Positions 7,734 through 14,952 of a stretch of DNA of 18,567 nucleotides are shown piece after piece. The position numbers were made by a program, and so were the translations under genes. Below the pieces are notes generated by a model, which saw only the letters and a program-made list of their open reading frames with translations, was not told the DNA's origin and searched no databases. How positions within the stretch are numbered: the first letter of the stretch is position 1; each line of letters opens with the position of its first letter. The DNA lies in the NCBI RefSeq assembly GCF_020217025.1, contig NZ_JAIWOF010000177.1, forward strand, positions 1 through 18,567, read 5' to 3'. This DNA comes from Flavobacterium sp. (GTDB taxonomy: Bacteria > Bacteroidota > Bacteroidia > Flavobacteriales > Flavobacteriaceae).

Positions 7734-8153
7734 CTAATCTTTAAAACGCTCCCATTTTATAAGCATAAACTTATCACCAAGTTCTGTAATAATCATACCG
7801 GCACCAGACAATTGGTCTTTGTTTTGAAGGAATTCAACCAGCTCATTATGTTTAAAAATCTTATAAGTAGGATGATAATTAGGATGTGGTGGTTTTTTAA
7901 TTTTAAACTCTTTTACCCAATTGCTAATAGAAACGTGCGAAACACCAATAATACGCTCGATTTCTCTAAAACTCAATCCTTCTAAATACAATTGCAAAGC
8001 TTTAGTCACATAGTAATCATCTATCTTTTTTCCTAATTTATTGACAGTGAAGTAATAATTACACGATTTACATAAATAGCGCTGTCTATCTTTGATGATG
8101 CCACTTTTTACAATATTGTCACTTTGACATTTTGGACAGGATAAAATCTCCAT
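7734..8153 (-). CDS. zinc-ribbon/HTH protein from IS1-type transposase N-terminus; candidate regulator
   Basis: This 139-aa protein begins with a zinc ribbon (C6-x2-C9, then C28-x2-C31 in CPKCQSDNIVKSG and RYLCKSCNYYFTV) followed by a helix-turn-helix at about 55-83 (EGLSFREIERIIGVSHVSIS). This architecture matches InsA of IS1 and the IS1595 N-terminal domain. The C-terminal 55 residues (HPTYKIFKHNELVEF, SGAGMIITELGDKFMLIKWE) are not a DDE transposase and no transposase frame follows, so it is probably a domesticated DNA-binding protein. It lies upstream of the porin gene on the same strand and diverges from the catabolic run. It is the only DNA-binding protein in the window and a plausible regulator of either side. 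Two direct repeats just upstream of its start may be its own operator. Confidence 0.8.
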   Translation of the reverse strand: MEILSCPKCQSDNIVKSGIIKDRQRYLCKSCNYYFTVNKLGKKIDDYYVTKALQLYLEGLSFREIERIIGVSHVSISNWVKEFKIKKPPHPNYHPTYKIFKHNELVEFLQNKDQLSGAGMIITELGDKFMLIKWERFKD

Positions 8154-8162
8154 ATATATAAT

Positions 8163-8196
8163 TTTTGCATAAATATACTAATTTTGCAAAATATAC
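8163..8196. promoter_or_regulatory. direct repeats, candidate operator
   Basis: Two near-identical copies lie 10 to 43 bp upstream of the zinc-ribbon/HTH start: TTTTGCATAAATATAC (8163-8178) and TTTTGCAAAATATAC (8182-8196), offset by about two helical turns. They differ by one inserted T. The second overlaps a perfect palindrome, ATTTTGCAAAAT (8181-8192). The spacing and position suggest a protein-binding site, perhaps for autoregulation. AT-rich composition makes chance similarity easier. Confidence 0.4.
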
Positions 8197-8330
8197 AAAA
8201 AATAATATGATAAAAATTTCAATTTATTTTTTTACTTATTGCAATTTTTATGATTTAAAATTATGAATAGTATAATTTTAGCTTTAAATCGCTACATTTT
8301 TAATTTTGAAAAAATGAAAAAAAATCCATT

Positions 8331-8367
8331 TTTGTTGTGAAAAAGTATAGTTATTTTATTTAATTTG
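8331..8367 (+). promoter_or_regulatory. weak candidate promoter of the catabolic operon
   Basis: TTTGTTG (8331-8337) and TAATTTG (8361-8367) approximate the Bacteroidota TTG-N17-23-TAnnTTTG promoter, with a gap of about 23 and one base missing in the -7 box. The site lies 19 bp before the first start codon of the run. Another perfect TAATTTTG lies at 8301-8308 but has no TTG at the right distance. Confidence 0.3.
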
Positions 8368-8385
8368 TAGAAACAACACAAAACC

Positions 8386-8991
8386 ATGCAATTCGACATA
8401 CAAAATACCGAATCTTCCGCTTTATATAAGCTCTTAACGGGTACAGTAATTCCAAGACCAATAGGATGGATTTCTACAATTGACTCCAATGGAATCAACA
8501 ACCTTGCTCCTTTTTCCTTTTTTAATGTTGTTAGCGAAGATCCACCACACGTCATGTTTTCTACCGTTCGAACAGGAAACAAAAACAAAGACACTTTAAA
8601 TAATATATTAGATAACAAACAATTCGTTGTTAACTTAGTTACCGAAGAAGTTGTGGAACAAATGAACACCACTTCTCAAAGCGTAGCTTCTGATGTAGAT
8701 GAATTCGAATTAGCTGGAGTTACTCCTATTGATTCAATTTACATCAAGCCAAAACGAGTAAAAGAAAGTTTAGTGCATTTCGAATGCGAAATGGTAAATC
8801 ATTATTTCATTGAAAATCATCAAAATGGTGGAGCTTGTATTATAATTGGCAAAATTATCACGATGCATATTGATGACTCTATTCTGATGAAAAATCACAG
8901 AATCAACTTAGAAACATATAAACCCGTTGCACGTTTAGCAGGTTCTAATTACAGTAAATTGGGAGAAATTTTCTCCATAAAAAGAGGCTAA
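8386..8991 (+). CDS. flavin reductase-like FMN-binding protein (DIM6/NTAB family)
   Basis: This 201-aa cytoplasmic protein has the split-barrel flavin reductase pattern: TGTVIPRPIGWISTIDSNG at about 18-36, NLAPFSFFNVVSEDPPHVMF at about 39-58, then KDTLNNI and FVVNLV. Such proteins bind FMN or FAD and either reduce free flavin with NAD(P)H or act on bound substrates. It is the first gene of the plus-strand run, and its stop codon is 1 bp before the next start. A role supplying reduced flavin is possible. However, the fused monooxygenase downstream is a PHBH-type enzyme that reduces its own FAD, so it should not need a separate reductase. The actual substrate is unknown. The start at 8386 follows an A-rich leader without a clear Shine-Dalgarno site. 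Confidence 0.85.
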   Translation: MQFDIQNTESSALYKLLTGTVIPRPIGWISTIDSNGINNLAPFSFFNVVSEDPPHVMFSTVRTGNKNKDTLNNILDNKQFVVNLVTEEVVEQMNTTSQSVASDVDEFELAGVTPIDSIYIKPKRVKESLVHFECEMVNHYFIENHQNGGACIIIGKIITMHIDDSILMKNHRINLETYKPVARLAGSNYSKLGEIFSIKRG

Positions 8992-8992
8992 A

Positions 8993-9448
8993 ATGAGTTC
9001 CGATAGATTAGAAATAAATTGTGCAATGCAAATTCAGAAACCAATTCATGAAGTTTTTGAAGCGATTGTAAACCCTGAAAAAATGACTAATTATTTCATT
9101 GCAACTAGCACTGGAACAATGGAAGATGGCAAAAATCTGATTTGGAAATTCCCTGAATTTGATTTTGAATGTCCTATTAAAGTTGGTAAAGTTGAAAACA
9201 ATAAATACATTTCATTTTATTGGGAAAACTCAGGAGTTGACTTATTAGTAGAAATAACTCTTTCCGAAAAAGAAAACAATTCTACTTTAATTACGATTAC
9301 AGAAAAAAGTATGGAAAATAACGAAGTAGGTTTAAAATGGCTTTCAGGAAATTCTTTCGGATGGTCTAATTTCCTTGCTTGTTTAAAAGCCTATTTAGAA
9401 TACGGAATCAATTTGCGTAAAGGTGCTTTTGATTTCATGAAACAATAA
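8993..9448 (+). CDS. SRPBCC/AHSA1-family protein
   Basis: This 151-aa protein has the START/AHSA1 fold signature: MQIQKPIHEVFEAIVNPEKM near the N-terminus, FDFECPIKVGKVENNKYISF in the middle, and a C-terminal helix containing SGNSFGWSNFLACLKAYLEY. SRPBCC domains form a deep hydrophobic pocket and often bind aromatic or lipid ligands; some act as cyclases or aromatases. It is almost contiguous with the flavin reductase-like gene, which implies a shared function. Its role in the pathway is unknown; binding an aromatic intermediate is an inference. A 72-bp gap containing a short repeat separates it from the monooxygenase gene. Confidence 0.82.
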   Translation: MSSDRLEINCAMQIQKPIHEVFEAIVNPEKMTNYFIATSTGTMEDGKNLIWKFPEFDFECPIKVGKVENNKYISFYWENSGVDLLVEITLSEKENNSTLITITEKSMENNEVGLKWLSGNSFGWSNFLACLKAYLEYGINLRKGAFDFMKQ

Positions 9449-9460
9449 AATTAATAAATA

Positions 9461-9512
9461 AAATCTGCGGAAATCTGCGTTTTGCCTAAGTAAATCCGTT
9501 TTATCCGCGTGC
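9461..9512 (+). repeat. short intergenic repeat, type A copy 1
   Basis: The gap holds AAATCTGCGG and AAATCTGCGT in tandem (9461-9480), then AAATCCGTTTTATCCGCGT (9492-9510). The same order recurs at 17104-17154. It resembles short repeats seen between genes in Flavobacterium genomes, from memory. It lies just ahead of the fused monooxygenase start. Confidence 0.6.
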
Positions 9513-9520
9513 AAATACAT

Positions 9521-11821
9521 ATGAAAATAACAATTATAGGTGGTGGTCCAGGCGGACTTTACTTTTCGATATTAACCAAAAAAGCAATGCCAAATTGCCA
9601 AATCGATATTTACGAACGCAATAAACCCGATGATAGTTTTGGATTTGGTGTCGTATTTTCAGATGAAACTTTGGGGGAATTCCTAAAACGCGACATGCAA
9701 TCCTATGAATTAATAAGAAGCAAATTTGCGTATTGGGATGATATCATAGTAGCTCGTGATGGAGAATCGGTTAATATTGCTGGAAATGGATTTTGCGGTT
9801 GTTCCCGTAAAACTCTTTTGCAATTATTACAACAACGTTGCATTGAAGAAGGAGTAAATCTGCATTTCGAACAAAATGTAGATGATTTATCGCAATTCGC
9901 AGATTCGGATATCATTTTAGCTTCAGATGGAATTGCAAGTGCTATTCGAACGAAATACCAAAAGGAATTCGGAACTAAAATAGAATTAAAGAAAAATCGC
10001 TTCGTTTGGTTGGGCTCCACAAAACCGCTTGATGCTTTTACTTATTTTTTCAGAAGTACTCCTCACGGAACTATTGTAGCTCACTCTTATCAATACGAAG
10101 AAGGCATGAGTACGTGGATTTTTGAATGTTCTGACGAAACTTGGCAAAAACACGGTTTTGAAGTGACCAATGAAGAAGATACGATGACTAAAATCGCTGA
10201 AATTTTTAAAGAAGAATTAGACGGACATCCACTGATTTCCAACAAATCGCATTGGCGTCAATTTCCACATGTTACGAATGAAAAATGGTATCATAATAAC
10301 ATCGTTTTACTAGGCGATGCCAAAGCTACAGCCCACTACTCTATTGGTTCAGGAACAAAATTAGCGATGGATTGTGCTATTGGTTTATCGGATGCCGTAA
10401 TTGCGAATCCAAATAATGTGCAAGCTGCTTTCGAACAATACGATAAAACCCGAAGAAATACCGTAGAAATGATTCAATATGCCGCAGTCGTTTCTTTAGA
10501 TTGGTTCGAAAATATGGACCGTCACATGCAACATCCTTTCCAACAATTTGCTTTTGGATGCATGACCCGTTCTAAAAAAGTAACATATGAAAATTTAAGA
10601 TTACGCGATAAATCATTTACCGATAAAGTTCTAAAAGAGTTTAATGATAATCTTGCCAAATCGAGCGAAGTCGAGATTGTTTCTGCAGCATTTACTCCTT
10701 TCAAATTAAAAGAACTAGAACTTCCAAACCGCATTGTGATGGCGCCAATGGGACAATATTCCGCTACAGACGGATTAGTTTCTGATTGGCATTTAGTGCA
10801 TTATGGAAGTCGCGCAACTGGTGGCGTAGGATTAATCATCACCGAAATGACCGCCATTTCCGAAACCGGTCGAATTACAGAAGGTTGTGCCGGAATTTAC
10901 AATGCAGAACAACTAAACCAATGGAAAAAAATCACGGATTTCATTCATAATAATACCGATACGAAAATCGGAATCCAATTAGGTCATTCTGGAAGAAAAG
11001 GCGCTACTAAAAAACCTTGGGAAGACAACGGACCAATGGAAACACCTTGGAATTTAATTTCTGCTTCCCCTATTCCATTCAATAACAATTTTGCTACTCC
11101 AAAGGAAATGTCTTTGGAAGATATGGCGGAAATCAAAGCACAATTCGCTCAAGCAGCTAAAAATGCAGACGAAGCGGGTTTTGATATGATTGAATTACAA
11201 GCACATCACGGCTTTTTATTGGCTTCTTTCTTGTCGCCTTTAACCAATATTCGTACCGATGAATTTGGCGGAAGTATCGAAAATCGTTTAAAATATCCAT
11301 TAGAAGTTTTTAAAGATATTCGTGAAGTATTCCCATCAGAAAAACCAATTTCAGTGCGAATTTCAGCAAACGATTGGGCTGAAAATGGAATATCAGAACA
11401 AGAAGTTATTACTATTGCAACCGCTTTCAAAAATGCTGGAGCTGATATTATTAATGTTTCAACAGGAAATACTGTCGCAGGGCAAAAACCTTTGACAGGA
11501 AGAATGTGGCAAACTCCTTTTTCTGATGCGGTTCGAAACACGGTTCATATTCCAACTATAACTGCTGGATACATTCAAGATATTGACCAAATCAATACGA
11601 TTCTTTTAAACGGTAGAGCCGATTTAGTAGCATTAGGAAGACCATTATTGTTAGATGCTAATTTCGTGAGAAATGCTCAAGCCTACGAACAATTTCAAGC
11701 GAATGACATTCCAAATCCATACAAAATGGGAGTTTCGCATTTATATCCGCTAAAAGCTTCGGAAAGAAAACAAATGGAAGGCATGAAAAAAGCATTAAAA
11801 CCTAAAAGTAATAAGAAGTAA
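9521..11821 (+). CDS. FAD monooxygenase–Old Yellow Enzyme fusion (salicylyl-CoA 5-hydroxylase / 2-aminobenzoyl-CoA monooxygenase type)
   Basis: The 766-aa protein has two enzymes. Residues about 1-370 are a PHBH-fold FAD monooxygenase with the dinucleotide motif GGGPGG near the N-terminus and the FAD-binding GDA at 265-267, followed by YSIGSGTKLAMDCAIGLSDA. Residues about 391-740 are an Old Yellow Enzyme/YqjM-like FMN domain (FTPFKLKELELPNRIVMAPM, GIQLGHSGRKG, LSPLTNIRTDEFGGS, NGRADLVALGRPLL). Characterised relatives are 2-aminobenzoyl-CoA monooxygenase/reductase and salicylyl-CoA 5-hydroxylases. The OYE domain is atypical: G411, Q560 and F565 sit where YqjM has Cys26, His164 and Tyr169, though Y413 and H563 are kept. 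This suggests a weak or altered reductase. The start at 9521 places the FAD motif at the N-terminus; a Met four codons upstream is less likely. The CoA ligase follows 9 bp later. Confidence 0.88.
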   Translation: MKITIIGGGPGGLYFSILTKKAMPNCQIDIYERNKPDDSFGFGVVFSDETLGEFLKRDMQSYELIRSKFAYWDDIIVARDGESVNIAGNGFCGCSRKTLLQLLQQRCIEEGVNLHFEQNVDDLSQFADSDIILASDGIASAIRTKYQKEFGTKIELKKNRFVWLGSTKPLDAFTYFFRSTPHGTIVAHSYQYEEGMSTWIFECSDETWQKHGFEVTNEEDTMTKIAEIFKEELDGHPLISNKSHWRQFPHVTNEKWYHNNIVLLGDAKATAHYSIGSGTKLAMDCAIGLSDAVIANPNNVQAAFEQYDKTRRNTVEMIQYAAVVSLDWFENMDRHMQHPFQQFAFGCMTRSKKVTYENLRLRDKSFTDKVLKEFNDNLAKSSEVEIVSAAFTPFKLKELELPNRIVMAPMGQYSATDGLVSDWHLVHYGSRATGGVGLIITEMTAISETGRITEGCAGIYNAEQLNQWKKITDFIHNNTDTKIGIQLGHSGRKGATKKPWEDNGPMETPWNLISASPIPFNNNFATPKEMSLEDMAEIKAQFAQAAKNADEAGFDMIELQAHHGFLLASFLSPLTNIRTDEFGGSIENRLKYPLEVFKDIREVFPSEKPISVRISANDWAENGISEQEVITIATAFKNAGADIINVSTGNTVAGQKPLTGRMWQTPFSDAVRNTVHIPTITAGYIQDIDQINTILLNGRADLVALGRPLLLDANFVRNAQAYEQFQANDIPNPYKMGVSHLYPLKASERKQMEGMKKALKPKSNKK

Positions 11822-11830
11822 TTAGGAATT

Positions 11831-13420
11831 ATGAAACATTACGAAGACAATTTTGCACATATAAGTTTACCGAATTCTGAATTACAACCAGAATATACCT
11901 TTTTGGATTTACCTCAATTCCAGCACCTTGAAATGTTGAATTGTGTAGATAAATTGCTAGATAGTCATATTCGAGAAGGTCGTGGAAATAATAGTTGCAT
12001 TCGTACGTTTGAGGAAACTTGGACGTATCAAGATTTATTTGAAAAAGCGAATCAAATTGCACATGTTTTGGTGGATGATTTAGGATTAAAATCGGGCAAT
12101 CGTGTTTTGATTCGTTCGGCGAATAATCCGATGATGGTCGCTTGTTGGTTTGCCATTTTAAAAGCGGGTGGAATTGTTGTGGCAACTATGCCATTACTTC
12201 GATCAAAAGAATTAACAACCATTATCGATTGTGCTGAAATTTCTCATGTGTTATGTGATAAGGAATTGGAAGAAGAAATTCATTTGGTTAAGTCTGATTT
12301 CCTAAAACAAACCTGTTTTTACGGGAATTCGCAATTAGAAGAATTTATGACATCTAAACCCAAAACTTTCGATAATTATCATTCCAAATCCGATTCAATT
12401 GCTTTAATTGGTTTCACTTCTGGAACTACAGGTTTACCCAAAATGACAGCGCATTATCACAAAGATATTTTGAATATTTGCGAAGCGTTTCCAAACTATT
12501 CACTACAACCTACTCCAAACGATATCTTCACTGGAAGTCCACCGTTAGGATTTACTTTTGGTTTGGGAGGATTGGTATTATTTCCAATGTATTTCGGAGC
12601 TTCCACATTTCTAATCGAAAAACCGAGTCCCGATTTATTATTGAAAGCAATTCAAGATTTTAAAATTACGATTTGCTTTACAGCTCCTACAGCTTGGCGA
12701 ATCATCACCACAAAAGTTCAGGATTATGATATTTCGAGTTTGAGAAAATGTGTATCTGCAGGCGAAACGTTGCCTTTAAAAGTTTGGCAAGATTGGTATG
12801 ATGTCACAAGGTTAAAAATTATAGACGGAATCGGTGCTACCGAAATGTTGCATATTTTTATTTCGTCTAATGAAGAAAACATGAAACCAGGAGCTACCGG
12901 AAAAGCCATCACCGGTTATGAAGCTAAAATCATAGACAAAAAAGACAACGAATTACCAAGAAACGAAGCCGGAAGATTAGCCGTTCGAGGAATTACAGGT
13001 TGTAAATATCTAAATCGAGAAGACAAGCAACGCGAATACGTAGAAAACGGTTGGAACATCACAGGCGATATTTTCCGTCAAGACGAAGAAGGCTATTTCC
13101 ATTTTGTAGCACGTGGTGATGATATGATTATTTCTTCGGGCTATAATATCGCGGCAATTGAAGTAGAATCCGTACTTTTAACCCACGAAGATATTTTAGA
13201 ATGTGCCGTAGTAGGTTTACCTGATGAAGAACGAGGAATGTTAGTTTGTGCATATATTGTGTTACATGATAATACTAAAGCATCAGATGTAATGAAGAAT
13301 CGTATTCAACACTGGTTCAAAGAAGTAGCCGCACCATATAAATATCCAAGAGTAATTAATTTCGTGGAATGTTTACCGAAAACGGAGACTGGGAAAATAC
13401 AAAGATTTAAATTGAAATAA
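11831..13420 (+). CDS. benzoate/2-aminobenzoate-CoA ligase family enzyme
   Basis: This 529-aa cytoplasmic adenylate-forming enzyme converts an aromatic acid, ATP and CoA to the acyl-CoA. The ATP loop TSGTTGLPK is at residues 196-204, the A5 motif is GIGATEML, the hinge region is GDIFRQDEEGYFHFVARGDD, and the catalytic Lys is K522 in TETGKIQR. The N-terminal stretch (SANNPMMVACWFAILKAGGI, then VATMPLLRSKEL) matches what I know of 2-aminobenzoate-CoA ligases. The substrate is probably an ortho-substituted benzoate, salicylate or anthranilate, because the gene follows the salicylyl/aminobenzoyl-CoA monooxygenase by 9 bp and precedes a thioesterase by 16 bp. Sequence alone does not decide between OH and NH2. 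Confidence 0.88.
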   Translation: MKHYEDNFAHISLPNSELQPEYTFLDLPQFQHLEMLNCVDKLLDSHIREGRGNNSCIRTFEETWTYQDLFEKANQIAHVLVDDLGLKSGNRVLIRSANNPMMVACWFAILKAGGIVVATMPLLRSKELTTIIDCAEISHVLCDKELEEEIHLVKSDFLKQTCFYGNSQLEEFMTSKPKTFDNYHSKSDSIALIGFTSGTTGLPKMTAHYHKDILNICEAFPNYSLQPTPNDIFTGSPPLGFTFGLGGLVLFPMYFGASTFLIEKPSPDLLLKAIQDFKITICFTAPTAWRIITTKVQDYDISSLRKCVSAGETLPLKVWQDWYDVTRLKIIDGIGATEMLHIFISSNEENMKPGATGKAITGYEAKIIDKKDNELPRNEAGRLAVRGITGCKYLNREDKQREYVENGWNITGDIFRQDEEGYFHFVARGDDMIISSGYNIAAIEVESVLLTHEDILECAVVGLPDEERGMLVCAYIVLHDNTKASDVMKNRIQHWFKEVAAPYKYPRVINFVECLPKTETGKIQRFKLK

Positions 13421-13436
13421 TATCAAGACATATATA

Positions 13437-13856
13437 ATGAGTGAATTCATAAAACAAGAAAAAGTACGTTTCCAACATGTTGATTATGCTGGAATTGTCT
13501 TCTATCCTCGATTTTTAGAAATGCTAAATTGCTTGGTAGAAGATTGGTTTGAAGAAGCCTTGAATCGTCCTTTTTCAAAAATGCACGAAACTAATGGTAT
13601 TCCTACGGTTGATTTAAAAATTCAATTCAAAAATGCTGCTAGATTAGGCGAAATCTTAACCAAAAAACTTTGGGTAAAAGAATTAAAAAACTCGTCAATA
13701 CTTTGCGGATTTCAGTTTGCAAATGAATCAGAAAACATCGTTTTAGAAGGCGAAGTCACTTTAGTAAACGTAGCGTTCAATCCAGAAAGAAACGGCATCA
13801 AAGCCGAACCTTTCACAGAAGAAATGAAGAATAAAATAAAGCAATACGAATTATAA
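13437..13856 (+). CDS. 4-hydroxybenzoyl-CoA-type (4HBT) thioesterase
   Basis: This 139-aa hotdog-fold enzyme has the Pseudomonas-type 4HBT active-site segment VRFQHVDYAGIVFYPRFLEM (residues 10-29) with the catalytic Asp at D16. The family hydrolyses aromatic acyl-CoA to the free acid. Placed directly after the ligase and the 5-hydroxylase, it most likely releases gentisate (or 5-hydroxyanthranilate) from its CoA ester so that the downstream dioxygenase can act. The length is normal for the family. The next gap holds a long hairpin repeat. Confidence 0.88.
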   Translation: MSEFIKQEKVRFQHVDYAGIVFYPRFLEMLNCLVEDWFEEALNRPFSKMHETNGIPTVDLKIQFKNAARLGEILTKKLWVKELKNSSILCGFQFANESENIVLEGEVTLVNVAFNPERNGIKAEPFTEEMKNKIKQYEL

Positions 13857-13861
13857 AACTA

Positions 13862-13917
13862 GAAACACAGATTTAAGAAATTATATAAATTTTAAAAATT
13901 TCTCCAATCTGTGTTCC
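13862..13917 (+). repeat. intergenic hairpin repeat, type B copy 1
   Basis: An outer stem AACACAGATT (13864-13873) / AATCTGTGTT (13906-13915) and an inner stem AGAAATT (13876-13882) / AATTTCT (13897-13903) form a long hairpin. It begins 5 bp after the thioesterase stop. A homologous hairpin lies at 17041-17096. It has no U-tract, so it is not a standard terminator. It may be a mobile REP-like element or an mRNA-processing or stability element. Confidence 0.65.
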
Positions 13918-13933
13918 AAAAAACAATTCACAA

Positions 13934-14914
13934 ATGGAATTCAAAAAATTCAAAGCTGCAACCGTTCAAACGTCACCTGTATTTCTAAATGTAGAAAAAA
14001 CAGTGGATAAAGCCATTTCTTTCATTAAAGAGGCAAGTAATAACGGAGCCAAATTAATCGCTTTTCCAGAAGTTTTTATCGCCGGATATCCGTATTGGAA
14101 TTGGATTATGACACCCGTTCAAGGCAGTAAATGGTACGAAGAATTATATAAAAATTCGGTTGACGTTGCTGGTCCAGAAATCAAGAAACTTTGCTTAGCA
14201 GCCAAAGATAACGATATTCATATTGTGATGGGAATCAACGAGCGCGGTAAAAGCTATGGCGAAATTTACAATACCAACTTAATCATCGACAATAAAGGCG
14301 TAATCGTTGGAAAGCATAGAAAATTAGTCCCAACATGGGCCGAAAAACTAACTTGGTCTTCAGGTGATGGTTCTTCTTTAAAAGTGTACAATACCGAAAT
14401 TGGTCCCATCGGAACTTTAGCTTGTGGTGAAAACACGAATACGTTAGCACGTTTTACCCTACTTTCTCAAGGCGAATTGATTCACATTGCCAATTACATT
14501 TCACTTCCCGTGGCGCCACCCGATTACGATATGGCAGAAGCGATTAAAATTCGTGCCGCTGCGCATTCGTTTGAAGGAAAATTGTTTACGATTGTATCGT
14601 GTTCGACCGTTTCACAAGAAATCAAAGATGCTTTACGTGCTGATGTTCCTAATGTAGATGAATTATTGGATAGAAAAAGTTCCGCTTTCTCTGGATTTAT
14701 TGGTCCAAATGGTGCTGTAATCGGACAACCACTTATCGACGAAGAAGGAATGGTTTATGCCGAAATTGATTTAGCAAAATGCATCCAACCCAAACAAATG
14801 CACGATATTTTAGGACATTACAATAGATTTGATATTTTCGATTTACGTGTAAACACTGCTCCTACTCGAAAAATCACGTTTATTGATAATCACGAAGAAT
14901 TTAATAAAAAATAG
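13934..14914 (+). CDS. nitrilase (carbon-nitrogen hydrolase family)
   Basis: This 326-aa enzyme has the nitrilase-superfamily triad E46 (AFPEVFIAGYPYW), K130 (HRKLVPTWAEKLTW) and C164 (GTLACGENTNTLARF). The length, the GYPYW segment and the context around the Cys fit true nitrilases (nitrile to carboxylate plus ammonia) better than the shorter amidase branches. It sits in the middle of the gentisate-type run between thioesterase and dioxygenase. It may produce the aromatic acid that enters the pathway, from an aromatic nitrile. A second reading, discussed in the findings, is hydrolysis of an amide formed when an amino-substituted ring is cleaved. The substrate cannot be told from sequence. 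Confidence 0.88.
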   Translation: MEFKKFKAATVQTSPVFLNVEKTVDKAISFIKEASNNGAKLIAFPEVFIAGYPYWNWIMTPVQGSKWYEELYKNSVDVAGPEIKKLCLAAKDNDIHIVMGINERGKSYGEIYNTNLIIDNKGVIVGKHRKLVPTWAEKLTWSSGDGSSLKVYNTEIGPIGTLACGENTNTLARFTLLSQGELIHIANYISLPVAPPDYDMAEAIKIRAAAHSFEGKLFTIVSCSTVSQEIKDALRADVPNVDELLDRKSSAFSGFIGPNGAVIGQPLIDEEGMVYAEIDLAKCIQPKQMHDILGHYNRFDIFDLRVNTAPTRKITFIDNHEEFNKK

Positions 14915-14944
14915 TATTAAGACTAGAGAATTAAGTATTAAGAC
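14914..14944 (+). repeat. short direct repeat between nitrilase and dioxygenase genes
   Basis: GTATTAAGAC occurs at 14914-14923 and again at 14935-14944, separated by TAGAGAATTAA. It fills most of the 38-bp gap. It could be a degenerate relative of the other intergenic repeats in this run, but no second copy is visible in the window. Confidence 0.4.
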
Positions 14945-14952
14945 AACTTACT

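Noticed and set aside
7734..8153. A complete IS1-type insertion sequence
   Set aside because: There is no catalytic transposase frame and no terminal inverted repeats or target duplication around the gene.
8301..8308. Perfect TAATTTTG -7 box on the plus strand
   Set aside because: There is no TTG at the expected distance upstream; it is mentioned with the 8331-8367 candidate only as an alternative.
8292..8672. Open frame of 126 codons on the minus strand over the operon start
   Set aside because: It is antisense to the flavin reductase-like gene and its translation has no family pattern; it is a shadow of the real frame.
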